This document shows, one piece after another, positions 11,461 to 26,765 of a stretch of 64,000 bases of DNA; the stretch's first letter is position 1, and each line of letters starts with the position of its first letter. The notes below the pieces were generated by a model. That model saw nothing but the letters and a program-made list of their open reading frames with translations. It was not told where the DNA came from and ran no database searches. The stretch comes from Casuarina equisetifolia (Eukaryota; Streptophyta; Magnoliopsida; Fagales; Casuarinaceae): the NCBI GenBank assembly GCA_028551475.1, contig CM052358.1, forward strand, positions 22,656,853 through 22,720,852, given 5' to 3'. The position numbers were made by a program, and so were the translations under genes.

Positions 11461-13427
11461 AGGGGCTTGGTGGGTCTTATGTTGCTTAAAATTGACGTTT
11501 TTATGGGGAAGTACCGCAGAACTTCGTAAGACGCAAACGTTGCACAGAAAACAACAGACAGGATGTTAAACAATGAAAAAATATTTCAGCGATTCTTAGT
11601 TTTAACTTCTTTATTTTTAACTTATATATTTAAAACATCTACCTCTATTATTATAAGTATGAAATTCCCCTTAACTCTAGGCCATTTTAAGCACAAAACA
11701 ATTGTTAATTATGTCTCATATCAACTAAAAGGAGGGATTTATCTATAAATTTTTTTAAGATATTTTTTTTAGTTTATATTTACTGCATATGGGTTAAATG
11801 CAATAAAAAAATATTTCAGAATAAAACAATTAATATTTCAATCTTATTGACTAAAGTAAGAAAAAATTATACGATGAAAGTTTCTTTATTTAGAAATATA
11901 AAATTTTTATAAAAAAATTATTTTGAATGATATTTAGAAGTTTTTAACATTCATCTTTTCATAGTTTTTTGTCACTCTTACAATACAAATCCTTCTTTTC
12001 ACAAAAAAAAAGGGAAGAAATGTTAAGTACATCCATTTGAGGATGAAAAACAGTTCATGCGTTGGTTCTACTCAAATATCCGAAAATTGTAATAATTGCA
12101 GCAGAAGGTCTTCAGTTAAGTCGTTAGTGGATAAAGGAAAATTTAAAAAGTTATTGATACAAAATCAGACACTAGAAATAAGTTGCATTCAGCTAATTTT
12201 GTGTTCGATTAATCTATGTATTTCACCTAATCACGAAAAATATGCATTTTTTTGGGGGGGGTGGGGGGTGGGGGTGTTGTTTGTTAAACAAACCCAGAAG
12301 ATTTTCTTGCAGAGAAATTTTTCTTTTAATATTAATGGGTAATTAGTCCTTTCTCTTTTGTGTTAGTTCTCTGTAAGTGTCGCTTGTGGAGTCCTTCGGT
12401 TGAAACCTATCTTGGCAGTGCGCAGTTCAGCCAATTAGAATAAGTCGGCCAGTCAATGCCGGCAATTGATTGTGTGAACCGCTTTGATCAAGTCGGCCAG
12501 CCTATTAGAGACTGCATCTTATTAAAATCTAATGCATGATTTAATTGGCAGGACTTAGTGTGAACCACTTGATCAAGTCTACTAAAAGTCCGATAGCAAC
12601 AAAAGAAACGACAAAGCAAAGACAAAAAAGAAAAAACCAAATCCCACATGGATGATCAAAAACTATGGTGTATAGATTGATATGACTTCCTTTACTTGTT
12701 TTCCTACTTTGAAATTCAAGCATTAGTAACAAATGATTGTTTACAATCATTCGGAGAAATTTCCTTTTTTTTTTGTTTAAAAAAAATGTAGAACTAAGCA
12801 AGAAATCGACAATATATATTGATATCTTAATTATACAACACATAGTGTGGGAATGGCTATATTAATCTTTTAACTATTTTTTTATACTCCAAACTTCTAA
12901 AATATGATCCTATATCATCCCTAATACCTACTTTCTATGCTTCTCTAATGAAATCAATTTCTTCCCGTAGAAGTACATCAAGTAGAAGCTGTTTAGAAAC
13001 GTAGAAAATCTGCAAAGTCGCCCTCCGCTTCATAACAGAAATTTTCATGAATTTTCAAGAAAACGGATGGATAAAAAATTTTCAGGTTGAAGTCATGCGC
13101 CCATCATTTCCTATCCAGATATTAGTGCGTTAAAGGGGCTAAAATTTTCTTCTTAGAAATTAGTATTAGAACTAACTTGTTTTCATCAATAATTTTTGGA
13201 TCGAAATTTCAAAACTAGCCTGCTATGCCAGTTACCATAAGATATGTTCATATAGCTATGAAACTATTAAAACGAAACCCTCATTTATTCTGTACAAAAC
13301 TTTTGATCGTTTTGTTTAAGTAGGTCATAAATCGTTAATCATCAACAAACCTTGTGTTACCACAAAGCATCCAATTGTTCTTTGTCTCTCAACACGGCCT
13401 TTTCTCTTGGTTGAGGGATTTTTCCTT
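11461..13427. other. Upstream flank of GH1 copy A, no gene recognised
   Basis: This AT-rich sequence would hold the promoter of beta-glucosidase A. It is repeated almost exactly at about 62090-63745. I see no protein family. The open frames here are short and contain biased residues. It includes a G-rich run at 12254-12274 and a block (about 12087-12415) missing from the duplicate. Confidence 0.6.
12254..12274 (+). other. G-rich tract with G-quadruplex potential
   Basis: Three long G runs (8, 6 and 5 bases) are separated by single T residues. The first run is long enough to supply two of the four G tracts needed for an intramolecular quadruplex. It lies in the block that is absent from the duplicated copy near 62720. 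Confidence 0.6.
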
Positions 13428-13561
13428 CTAACTACTCTACCCTTTTTTATTTTTTATTTTTTGTTTTAGACTCACGCACTTGGGGAGAGGGGACGGGGGA
13501 TTCGAACCCGTGACCAATAGGACTATTGGTCAGGGTTTGACTAACTAACTACTTTACCCTT
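13428..13561 (-). repeat. tRNA-derived SINE with target-site duplication
   Basis: On the minus strand a short body carries a perfect B-box type sequence (GGTTCGAATCC), then an A-rich tail (AAAACAAAAAATAAAA). The insertion is flanked by 17-bp direct repeats differing at one position: CTAACTACTCTACCCTT at 13428-13444 and CTAACTACTTTACCCTT at 13545-13561. The element itself is about 100 bp and lacks a clear A box, so it is 5'-truncated or a short family. It is not a tRNA gene: no cloverleaf fits around the T-arm-like segment. The same insertion is present in the duplicate. Confidence 0.65.
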
Positions 13562-15329
13562 GATAAATTGAATTCTTACCTTTTGTTAAGACCTACAAGG
13601 CAAGGAACAATCTTAGATACACTATCTCTCGGTATTAGTTTTCCTCATAAACGGTGCCAAGTATTTTTGAACTAGTTATACTTTATGAAAAAAATTTATC
13701 GTTTCTGAATTTTATTTGAAAATTCTTGGTTAGCATATTTGGCCTTTTACTTTCTTGTAATTCTTTTCGCTTCTAGATTTTGCTAGTTAGTTACCCTAGT
13801 CTTCAAGGACTAGGGGTATGGTACCATGTCTTTACTCTCCTTATGTAGTACTCGTCATAATAAAGATACTAACAAGATTAACAATTTTTTTCATCATATT
13901 CTACAGTCTTCCTTCAGAAAGATTTACGACTAACTTGAAACAACTGAAATTTCGAAAAATCAATTCCATTCTTAAAATATTTCCTAGTCTAATATATATG
14001 AACTATTCCATTATGCAACTAGATAGAATAAAAAGGTTTATATTGATATCAATTATATTTTGCATAGAAAGCTATCATTCTCCAAGGCTCTAGAGTAAAT
14101 TAGCGTGGAATTGTGTAGTTCAAGTAGACAATTTCTCATCAATCAATGATCATATGACTAACAATCTTAGATCAATTAGCCATAGAAGGTATATCTATTT
14201 ATGGGAGACCTTAAAGAGACAGTTTGTTGTTTATGTAACATATTTGAGGAATCCCTTTCTCTACACGCTCATATTCAACAACAACTTTTAATGTGTCACG
14301 ACCCTAGTTTTCTTGACATTCTAGGATCAAATGACTCCTTAGCCACATCAAAGGAAAAAAGTTTGGGATAGTTATTCTCAAATTTGTATTTGCCAATTTT
14401 GTTTATGTCATTTGGATGAAAGAAAGTAGAATCTTCGAGCACATTCAACAACATTACATCAGATCAGACCATACAACATTCTCACATCAGATCAACAAAG
14501 AACCACGAGCAAAACTCTTACAACACATAAGGCCGCTCGGGCCTAACAGTACAAGGATAGGCCATTAACCATAGACGATAAAGGCCAAACAACAGTACAC
14601 TAAAAGCTAGAAAGGCTTGACATCCAGGGCCATAAGCCCGTACACAACCCAGGCCTAAAATGACCTCACACAAAAGCCTGAAAGCCAAAATCCTAACAAG
14701 CCCTAAAGAGCCGAACATCAGCAAAGCCAGAAAGTGGGTTTACGCCCACTGGACCCTTGGCCACGAAGCCCTAACCTTTGAGAATATTGTTAGTTCTGAG
14801 TGTGTTTGTCTTATATAGGGATTGATTCTGTTGTGTTAAAAGAAAATTCTCAAAACAACTAGAAACTTACATATTTAGTATAATTGGAGGCTTGAAGAGA
14901 TCAGATTTAATATAATTTGATGTTGTCAAAAGTCTCATTATAAAGGTAACTTCATATTCTTATTTTTTATGGATAACTGTATGTATATAGATTTTACTTA
15001 GCTGGAAAAGCGATCAAAAAAAAAAAAGAAGCTGTACATCTCATAACATATCATCCTTTCATGAATAGCCTTTGAGGTCCTCACACTACGGCAATAAGCC
15101 TCTCAACATACCATCAAGCTAACAAACTTTAACATGGATTAACACATAATGGAAGGCATGATAGAGGTAGGTCGCGTTCTAGCTAGACATTCACAAACAG
15201 TAAAACCATGTGAGAATTGTTTGCTCAATGTTGGAGCACTTTCTATGGTTGAATGCCATAATCATTTTATTCTAGCGAGAATTTGACCCCGTACATGAAA
15301 AACAATCACATAATTTAAAGATTATGTAG
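13562..15329. other. Intergenic, between GH1 copies A and C
   Basis: No gene recognised. It contains a possible solo LTR (see 14294-14860). The remainder is AT-rich with no feature I can support. Confidence 0.5.
14294..14860 (+). repeat. Possible solo LTR (gypsy-like)
   Basis: The block begins TGTCACGACCC, a common start of plant gypsy LTRs. It is less AT-rich than its surroundings, has a TATA-like motif (CTTATATAGGGA) near 14810, and could end in ...CTCAAAACA. No matching target duplication was found, so both boundaries and the call are tentative. Confidence 0.3.
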
Positions 15330-18209
<2,880 letters not shown>

Positions 18210-21170
18210 CTAAAATTTGACCCACATGAATAGTTATGATCGTATGAAGGGTTGAAAATATTATTTATAAAATCTTGATATTTATTAACATTTATTTCTT
18301 ATATAGATGCACCACTCAGAGAGTCATTTGAGTAAGGGAAGGGAAAATAAAAATACAAGGCAAATCATAGTCGTTACGAAAGTTTTCAGTTTACCAACCC
18401 ACTTTCTGCAATCAGTGGCTGATCATATATTTTTTTGTGGAAAAGTAAATTATATTAATAAATATTAAAATACATAAGCATAGAGGCATACCTTAGTATT
18501 ATATGAGGTTTCTTCCCGGGTGCGTGTGTTAAACATAATAATAAAAAAAAACTCAGTATTATAAAAGTCACCATATTTATGAAAAGATAGAAGTTAAAAG
18601 CTTTCAAATCTTATTCAAAATAATATTACCTTAAGAGTATTTTATATTTTTAAACAAAAAAGTTCTCCTTCATACTGCATTCTTTATTTGTTATTAAGAG
18701 AATAGAGATATCAATTTTTTTCCTCTTAAAATGTCTTCTATATCATTAAGCTCATATACAATAAATTCAAGATAAGAAAGATATCTTGAAAAGTTTAGTA
18801 GGTAAATCCTTTCGTTTTATATTACTCATTAGGCTCCACAGCCCACTCTTTGAATTTTCCTCTTATCCTTGGATTAATTTCCTCCTAGCTTTCCGAAGTT
18901 GCCCTTTTCGTCTCCCACTTTCTCTTTCCTTCTTCGTTATGCTGTCAACGTACGAATTAAAACTCCTCCTCATCAACAAGGACGTTTGGGGTGTATAATG
19001 TGGTTTAGTAGAGTGCCGTTGCAAACTTGATAAACCTCTTTCGTGCAGGTTTTCTAAAGGATAGTGCTAATTTGGTAGATGGCATTAAGGGTGAGACTAC
19101 TATAAATGAAACTGGTCAAGGTTAGGCTAAACTTTGAATTTTCAAGCAATTTGTTAGATGGCAATAATGTTTAGTTCTAATTTTCATACAAACGTAGTTA
19201 AGTGTATCAATGGGCCTGCGTATTATCTTCAAATTCGGTTCACTTATTTGTCGAACGAGCTCAAACATATTCATGAGTTATTCATTTGGATAGATTTTTA
19301 TTTCTATTTCCAAGAAATTTGTACTAGTCACGAACTATTTACTAATTGTTAGGAATTTATCATTTGAGTTGTTTTCACGGACTAAATATTTGTAGTAAGT
19401 CCCATGCTTTCATAATTATGTTTTGTAGTATGTACATATTCATTTTACATTGACATTTGTCATTTTTGAATAATTGTTCATTTTCATCTTCTCAATAGAA
19501 TTTGATAGCACTCTCAATTTGATGACAAGGTTGCTTTGGACTTTGTGGTCCTAAATTTGACACCACTCACCCTCTAGATAGCCTCTCTCGTGGAATACCT
19601 ATAGGTACAAAGGTATCAGCCCAAAATAGCCTTTCTATCTAAAGGTACAAAAGTAGCAGTGATAATAGGAACAAAGAGTAAAGCAAATCTATAATATTAT
19701 AGCTAGATATAGAAGGTCGGATGGTGTAGTCCGAAAGAATCCATGAATCACTTATTCATAGGGTGTCCGTATTCTATGGAGATTATTTTCAACATATGAA
19801 AATCCTATTTATCATACAATACAAAATCAGTTTGCCTCTTTATCATGCTAAAAGAAAGAATTATAACTTAAGTATCTTCGGATTTGTATTTGCTTAATTT
19901 TAATTTTAATTTAATTTATTTTTTAATTATAAAAAATTACTTTGAATATTATCATAATTTGAAGTTATAAATATCACAAAATGAAAAATAATATAATATA
20001 CTATGATTTTACACCTGGTTATATAAGCCAAACAACTTTATATAACAAATTTTCTATATTTCTATTCAACCAACAAACTAGGTGAATTTCGTCGAATACA
20101 TACAATTCAAACTAAAATTGCCTGAGTAATTTTAGTATACGAACAATCCTCCTAATCAGTTCATGTTGAACATGATGTAATAAAGGGTGATGTGAACTCT
20201 AATTGTAAACAACCCTTACTTAGATCATGGGCCCGCTGGCACCAACAAGAAACAGGGGCAGTTTCATTCCTTATGGTATGTGGTCAACAGGCCGTCCATG
20301 CCAAACAAATGGCATCCTAATATGACAATGTCCAAAGAGCAGCCGAGCCTACACATGTTTGGGCTGAAGTGCATAAAAGCTTATATTATGCTCTAAAAGA
20401 ATTATAAAATCCAATCTTATTCTGAACTTTGTTAAAAAGTAAAAGTTATTTTTTTCACATAAAAAATATTTTTAAAAATGATATATAAAGTATGAAATAC
20501 TTTCAAAACTATTTTTAATATACTCACTTACCATCAATACGGATTGTGGGTTTTGTGCTGAGCTTTCAAGCACAGGAAATGTCTCATTCTAAAAGTATAT
20601 TTTAATTCTATGTTATAAAATTTACTTTTACTTAATATTTCATTTGAAAGTAAGTCTTTTTTTAAATAAAAATATTTTTTGAACAAAATTTAAATAACAC
20701 GAGACTTATAAAACTGATAGAAAACGTACAAGGACTGTTCCCATGACTAGGTTGCTATTCTCCTCCTTGTCTCCTTTTCGAATAATCCTCCTTTCTTACT
20801 TTTATTTTCATTGTTCACTTTCTATGCCACCGCAACCAAAAGTTGATGATACTTGACATCTAATAGGTGAATTGCAATCCATCGATTTCATGGACTTCAA
20901 ACCTCGCTTTCGTTGTAATAGACACACTGATGACTTTTTCATTGCTCTCCTGCTGGGACATTAAAAAGCCCTTGAGGGATATTGCTTCCGCCCGGTGCCA
21001 GGGATGGGGGGTTGTTTTCTGATGTTGGTTGTGGTGTTTTGGGTTGAGGAGACGCTGGACCAGCCTGGAAGCTCCACGTTAAGTGGAACCGTCCACTCGA
21101 GGAGGAGCAGAAATTTTGAAGGAGAAAGTGCCACGTTTAGGTGCATTTGAAGAGCCACGTCCCAGTGTTA
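18210..21170. other. Intergenic, no gene recognised
   Basis: AT-rich sequence. I searched upstream of copy C for GH1 exons 1-4 and found none. A less AT-rich block at about 20950-21160 has a 65-codon minus-strand frame with no recognised family. Nothing else can be supported. Confidence 0.5.
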
Positions 21171-21174
21171 TCAA

Positions 21175-23920
21175 TTGTGGCGTGTCCAACTTTACTGTTG
21201 AAGGGTCTTGGAACCAACAATTAAAAGAATAAGTTCTACAAAATAATTAAATTTTGTAGAGAAATTCTTAAACCGAAGTAAAATGGTAGATGCAATATGT
21301 GAAATGTTATTTGGAATTCGATGAACAATATGTACAAGCCTAATCCCTATATATAGGGTGAATAATATCTCTAACTTAGGTAGGAAAAATAAGAAACATA
21401 AATGATAGGTAACTAATACAAATTAGGAAGACATTTGAATGTTATGGAAATATAAGGATAATTTTAAACTTGGAAATCATTGACTTGATTTAAATTTGAA
21501 TTGTTGTCATCTTTGTAGATTCAATGGTTGGTGGCTGAGGTTTCCTTGGAAGATTTTGATTCAGTGGTTGATGGAGAATTCAAGAATCTTGCTTGATTGA
21601 TGTGGTGAGATTGTTCCTTTAACATTCCCTCATAAGTTGATTGGTCGGTATGGATAGTCAACATGTTTTGAAGTAATTTGAACTATGTAGGGGAAAGGCC
21701 CTAGGTGAGAATGTCAACCGTTTAATCAATAGAGGAGATGAATTGAACAATAAGCTTTTTCATCTTTATCTGCTCTCGAATAAAGTGAAAATCTATCTTG
21801 ACATGCTTTGTGTGGGAGGGAAGGACATGATTTGTTGAGAGGTACTATAAGGATAAATTGTCACACCAAAGTGTTGATGGTTTGGATAGTGGAACATGAA
21901 GATCGTGTAGGAAAGCCTTAATCCAAATGAGTTCAATCGTTGTATCTACAAGACTTTTGAATTCAGCTTCAGTACTTGATTGAGTAACAATTTTTTTTTT
22001 GTAGGATCTCCATGAAATGAGATTGGAACAAAGAAAAATACAATACCCTTAGTGGAGTAATGATCATTATGATCACCTACCTAACCTGCATTAGAATAGG
22101 CGTTAATAGAAAAAGTTGAGGTTTTAGTAAAATGAATGCCATAACATGGAGTATCAACAAGGAATCACAAGATACATTTGACATAGGTCCAATAGATAGT
22201 TGTTAAGGCGTGCATAAATTGACGTACAATATTTATAGCATATGATATGTTAGGTTTTGTTAATGTGAGATATTGAAGGGATCTAATGATGCTACAATAA
22301 TAAGTAAGGTTAGGATGAGGTTTGCCATCCGTGAGAGATGGTGGATAGTATGAGGTACATGGAGTAGCAATGCCTTTTGCATATGACATATTTACACATT
22401 GGAGAATATCATGTGTGAACATGGCTTGGTGTAGAAAAAGACCATTGGTGCTAATATGAGCTTCAATGCCAAGAAAATTATGTAAATGACCAAGATCTTT
22501 AATATCAAAGTCATTTTGTAATTCAAATAAAATGTAATAAAGAAGTGTATCTTGACTTCAAATAAAAATGCTATCATCAATATAGACTAAGATGAAGACT
22601 GTGTAACTAGGTTGATGTAAAATGAACAATGAGGAATCAACCTTGGAAGGTGAAAACCCAATCTATTGGAGAAAGGCACTAAGTCTATTATTCCAAGCAC
22701 GTGGTGCTTGTTTAAAACCATATAAAAAATTTTTTAAACAACATAAAAAATGGGATTTAGATGAGTCAATAAACCTAGGTGGTTGGACCATGTATACCTC
22801 TTCATCTAGATTACCATAAAGGAACACATCTTTCACATCAAGTTGTTTAATGGCCTAACCTTGCGTGTAAGCAAGAAAAATGATAATGTGAACTATAACA
22901 GGTTTTGCAACAGGACTAAAGGTGTTTGTATAGTTAAGTCTAGGGCATTGGTAAAATCCTTTGGCAACTGAATGTGCTTTGTAGTGCTCATGGAAACCAT
23001 TGTAATGGAGTTTTACTTTGCAAACTCATTTGCATCTCATAGGTGTGATATGATTTAAAAGAGGAACCAATTCTCATGTTTGAGTTTTTAGAAGAGAAAT
23101 ATATTCATCAACCATTGCTTTTCACCAATTGGGATTTTTTGAAGCTTTTGTAAAATTTTGTGGTTCATTGTAAGGACGTACAAAAGCAGTTAATGCATAG
23201 GTTTGTTGTTGTGTTAAAGTATGATATGGAATTGTACCGCCTTTTATGCGTGTAACCATGGAATGAGTAGGTTGTGTGGTTGTTGTAATTGTAAGAGGTT
23301 ACATGATTGTAATCTAAGATTATGTTGTTGTAGATGTCACAGTGGATGAATTATTCAAATGTTCTTATATATTTGAAGGATTGTGAAATTTCGGGAGAAA
23401 GCGAAATGAGGGTGGAGTAGATGATGTGGTGATTGGGGATGAATGTTAAATAGTGTATTGTTGATGAAATGAAAATTGACTTTCATCAAAGAATGCATCG
23501 GAGATAATATCAAATTTATTTATTGATGGACAAAGATAGTAGTAACCTTTATAGTTTATGGGACATCCGAGGAAAACACATAGGGTAAACTGTTTTTCTA
23601 ATTTATGTTTGAAATATGGACATAGATAAGGATAGACTAGACATCCAAATATTTTGAGATGTGAGATAGATGGAATATATATTGTAAAGTTGTTCCCATG
23701 GTGATTTGTTTTGTATGACTGTGCTTGGTAAGCAATTGATAATGTGGATGGTGGTTTCAAACGCATAGTCCCAATATTTTAATGGAATGTGAGCATGATA
23801 TAGCATAGAAAGGCTAGATTTTGTAATATGTCAATGTTTACATTCTATAGACCCATTTTGATTTGGTGGTTGATGGAGAATCCGAGAATCTTGCTTGATT
23901 GATGTGGTGAGATGGATTTG
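21175..23920 (-). mobile_element. Degraded Ty1/copia element, minus strand
   Basis: Reading leftward: an integrase piece (23446-23830; QNGSIECKH, then YHAHIPLKYWDYAF), a reverse-transcriptase piece (about 22830-22640), the reverse-transcriptase/RNase H joint (22422-22165; SLQYLTLTKPNISYA) and the RNase H end (about 22000-21700; HTKHVKIDFHFIREQ). Then come a purine-rich tract and an LTR starting TGTTAAAGG at 21624. Stops and frameshifts are frequent. At 23870-23920 about 50 bp match the LTR near 21560-21610, so LTR sequence is joined directly to the integrase, with gag, protease and leader missing. The join falls where LTR and integrase coding sequence resemble each other (about 20 bp). Inactive. 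Confidence 0.8.
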
Positions 23921-24423
23921 ATTATGAAAGATGCGTATTTCATAAGGAGAAGTATATTGGTCCACACCATAAAAACATTAGGAAAAAGGGTTTCTACGAC
24001 CCATGTCCTAGTGTTATCTCTCAGGAAAGCTAAAGCTTAGCGTGCATAGGTAGAATACCACGTGCATGTAATACTAACTTTTCTTCTGCATTTTTCATGG
24101 GTTACATGTATGGGAAGGAAGATATTTATCCCAACGACGTGCAGGAGAGCAAAATGAATCTCCTGCGACTCTTGTTCTATGACTAGAAAGCTTAGTTGAC
24201 AACATCCTACTTTAAATGATTTTTTTTTTAGTCCAGAGTATATAGAACAATTGAAATAAATACGAATCTTAATCACCCAGTATTAATGGTTTTTTGCTCT
24301 AAAAATTAGATGAGAAATCTCAATAGTAGATGAATAAAAGGACGCCATAAGCTAGGAAATTTTAATAGAGCTAGAGAGCAAAAAACATTTCATAGAATAC
24401 AAACTTCTAAACAGTCGAAACTC
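23921..24423. other. Probable retroelement leader, no coding recognised
   Basis: This lies just downstream (minus-strand sense) of a copia-type primer binding site, so it is best read as leader or gag remnant. No open gag frame is recognisable. Confidence 0.35.
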
Positions 24424-24437
24424 TACTCTGATACCAA
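24424..24437 (-). other. Copia primer binding site
   Basis: On the minus strand the sequence reads TTGGTATCAGAG, which matches the usual copia primer binding site for initiator methionine tRNA. It marks the internal side of a 5' LTR. Confidence 0.6.
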
Positions 24438-25458
24438 CGTTGAAAAAACACATTTACCAAACTAACGGTCAGAGAATGATTAAAGTGCTTTACAAATTGA
24501 TGGTCACAACTTAACTGAACTATTGAAGACGAAAATGTAGAAAAACAACTCCCTCAGATGGATAACACGAAACAAGATAGTTCAGACTACAAAACAATAA
24601 GAATACCCTTTTGACACATCCTACTATTATTTAAACTACAAAAGCAAAAGACTTAGCTTAGATAAAGAGGCATAACAGCACAACTCTGTAGAGTTTAGGT
24701 TGGAAAAGATACAAAAAATATGTAAAGATCGATCTAAGTGCAGAGGGATAATGAAGCAATTGATGGGAAAAAGAAATCCAAATTTTTCCAATTTGATTGA
24801 AATTATGAGAAAATACTGAAACACAAATAACTTACTTTGAATCACAAGTAAAAGATGTAAAAACTACAATTTACATTATTAATAGAAAAGAATATTTTAT
24901 ATGAAAAACTCCTTAATTTGAAGGATAAAAATCATATGATCGATCATGGAATCCACCTAAATCTTCATTGTATAACTCTTTAGCTTTATAACCCAATCAA
25001 GTCTTTAATAATATCAAGAAAACAAAGATTCACTAATCTAATAATAATAGAATAAATAATTAATAATGAAGAACAAGTTAAAAATATTAACTTAACTGAA
25101 AAAAATTGAAGAACAAATGCCCATATTTTCAACCAAGATATGTTGATATAAAGAGCTTCAAATGACTATCCAAGTGTTCAAAATAAAGAACACCTAATCC
25201 CAAACCTACTAATAAAAAATCAAGTCAATTAGCCCAAAGATTTCCCCTAATTAAGCACTTGATAAATCACTACACATGACTTCTAATTCCTGTGAAATTC
25301 TACTGTTTTATTTCCTTTTTGTTTTCTCTATCTCTTTTATCTCTTTTTATGGATACCTTTAAAAAATCTCCTTATCCAATATTAAGGCAACAACATCTTA
25401 AATAAGGATCCAATGTAAAACTGGATTTAGGTTGGACCAAGACAACAATTCCTCCAAC
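24438..25458 (-). repeat. Copia LTR between a polypurine tract and a primer binding site
   Basis: In minus-strand sense a polypurine tract (AGAGGGAAAAGGGGGGGGGG, about 25459-25480) is followed by an LTR start TGTTGGAGGAATTG. About 1 kb later comes a TTGGTATCAGAG primer binding site. Thus one LTR appears to be the 3' LTR of the copia remnant on its right and the 5' LTR of sequence on its left. Boundaries are approximate. Confidence 0.45.
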
Positions 25459-26765
25459 ACCCCCCCCCCCTTTTCCCTCTAAGTCAAATGAGGGAGATGT
25501 TAAACATCAATTTCTAAAGCAAAATCCAAATTGACTACATGCCAACAAAACTCAAACTTATCTGGCCAAATTTCCTTTGTCATCATATATGAACCATTAT
25601 TCTTAGTATGTATTTTTTTAAGCTCAATCTCTTTAGTTTTTATGGTATCTCATATCTAATAATACCTTAAGATCTACTTTATTACATTTAATATTCTCTT
25701 ATAGGGTTTAAAGTGAGCTTGCTAATTACTTCAACAACATGAGTTATGTTTAGCCTTGTACAAACCATTGCATACATTAATCAACAAATAACAATAGTAT
25801 AAAGAATTCTTTCCATATCTTTCATCTTTTTCTCATTAGTAGGACATTACTTTTTACTAAGTTTAAAGTATATAGTAAGTAGCTTGCTTACCACTTAACC
25901 TTTATTCATGAAAAATCTCTAAAGCACTTTGTTGATGTACTCCTTTAGAAACTGTTATAATCACTTGACTTTTCTACCTCATCTAACTATCATATCAAGA
26001 ATTTGGTTCACTAGGCCTAAGTCTTTCAATGACTATGACTTACTTAAATTTTGGTTCAAGTTTTTAATTCTTACAACATTCTTATCAATTATGAGCATGT
26101 TATCTACATAAAGTAGTAAAATGATAAAATCGTTTTTTAAGAATTTCTACATAAATACATAATGATTAGAATTTGTCTTTTTATAGACTTACTCTCCTAT
26201 AAAAGAAATTTTTAAAACTATTATCTAGGTGCTTAATTTAAGTTATATAAACTTTCTTTAACTTATAAACATAGTTCTTTTTTTTTTCTTTTTGAAATCC
26301 TTTGTCTATTTCATGTAAATTTTTTCATTTAAGTTATTATGAAAGAAAATAGTCTTCATGTCCATTTGCTCAATCTTAAGATTAAGACTAACAACCAATC
26401 CGAAAATCACTTGGATTGAAGACATTTTTGTAATGGATAAGAATATCTCATCATAACCAATTCTCTGTTTTAGACTAAAACTCTTAGCAACTAGTCTAGT
26501 TTTGTATCGAGGATGTAAAATTTTTTTATTATACTTCAATCTATAAATTCAATGATTCTTCAAAGTTTCTTGCTCTTAAACAATGTCTCAAATATTTAAT
26601 TATTTTCCAAAGATTTCAACTTATCTTGCATTGCATCAATCTACTTTTTTATTTTTTATTTTTTTATGTTCACATCATTTCTTACTTCTTCAAAGCTCTT
26701 AAGCTCACCTACATCAATCAATAATACATACTTTTCATTAAAGTATCTAAAGGATGGATGACTAT
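25459..26765 (-). mobile_element. Older Ty1/copia remnant, part 1 (reverse transcriptase to polypurine tract)
   Basis: Minus-strand copia polyprotein remnant. It runs from the linker (YFNEKYVLLIDVGELKSFEE, 26765-26680) into reverse transcriptase (RYKTRLVAKSFSLKQRIGYD, IEQMDMKTIFFHNNLNEKIY, 26539-26306) and on through YVDN (normally YVDD) near 26100 to the polypurine tract. Many stops are present. The element is interrupted at 26765 by a plus-strand copia insertion and resumes at 36007. Across that insertion the frame VPPLKRFTRDSH joins HPSLRYFNEKYVLL, which is normal order for this family. Confidence 0.75.

Noticed and set aside
13480-13560. tRNA gene suggested by GGTTCGAATCC on the minus strand
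   Set aside because: No acceptor stem, anticodon arm or D arm can be drawn. The A-rich tail and flanking 17-bp repeats fit a SINE.
14518-14724. 68-codon minus-strand frame
   Set aside because: Lies within a possible LTR of higher GC content. It has no domain, and its length is expected by chance there.
20961-21158. 65-codon minus-strand frame in a GC-richer block
   Set aside because: No recognised family and no neighbouring exon to extend it. Could be a gene relic, but not supportable.
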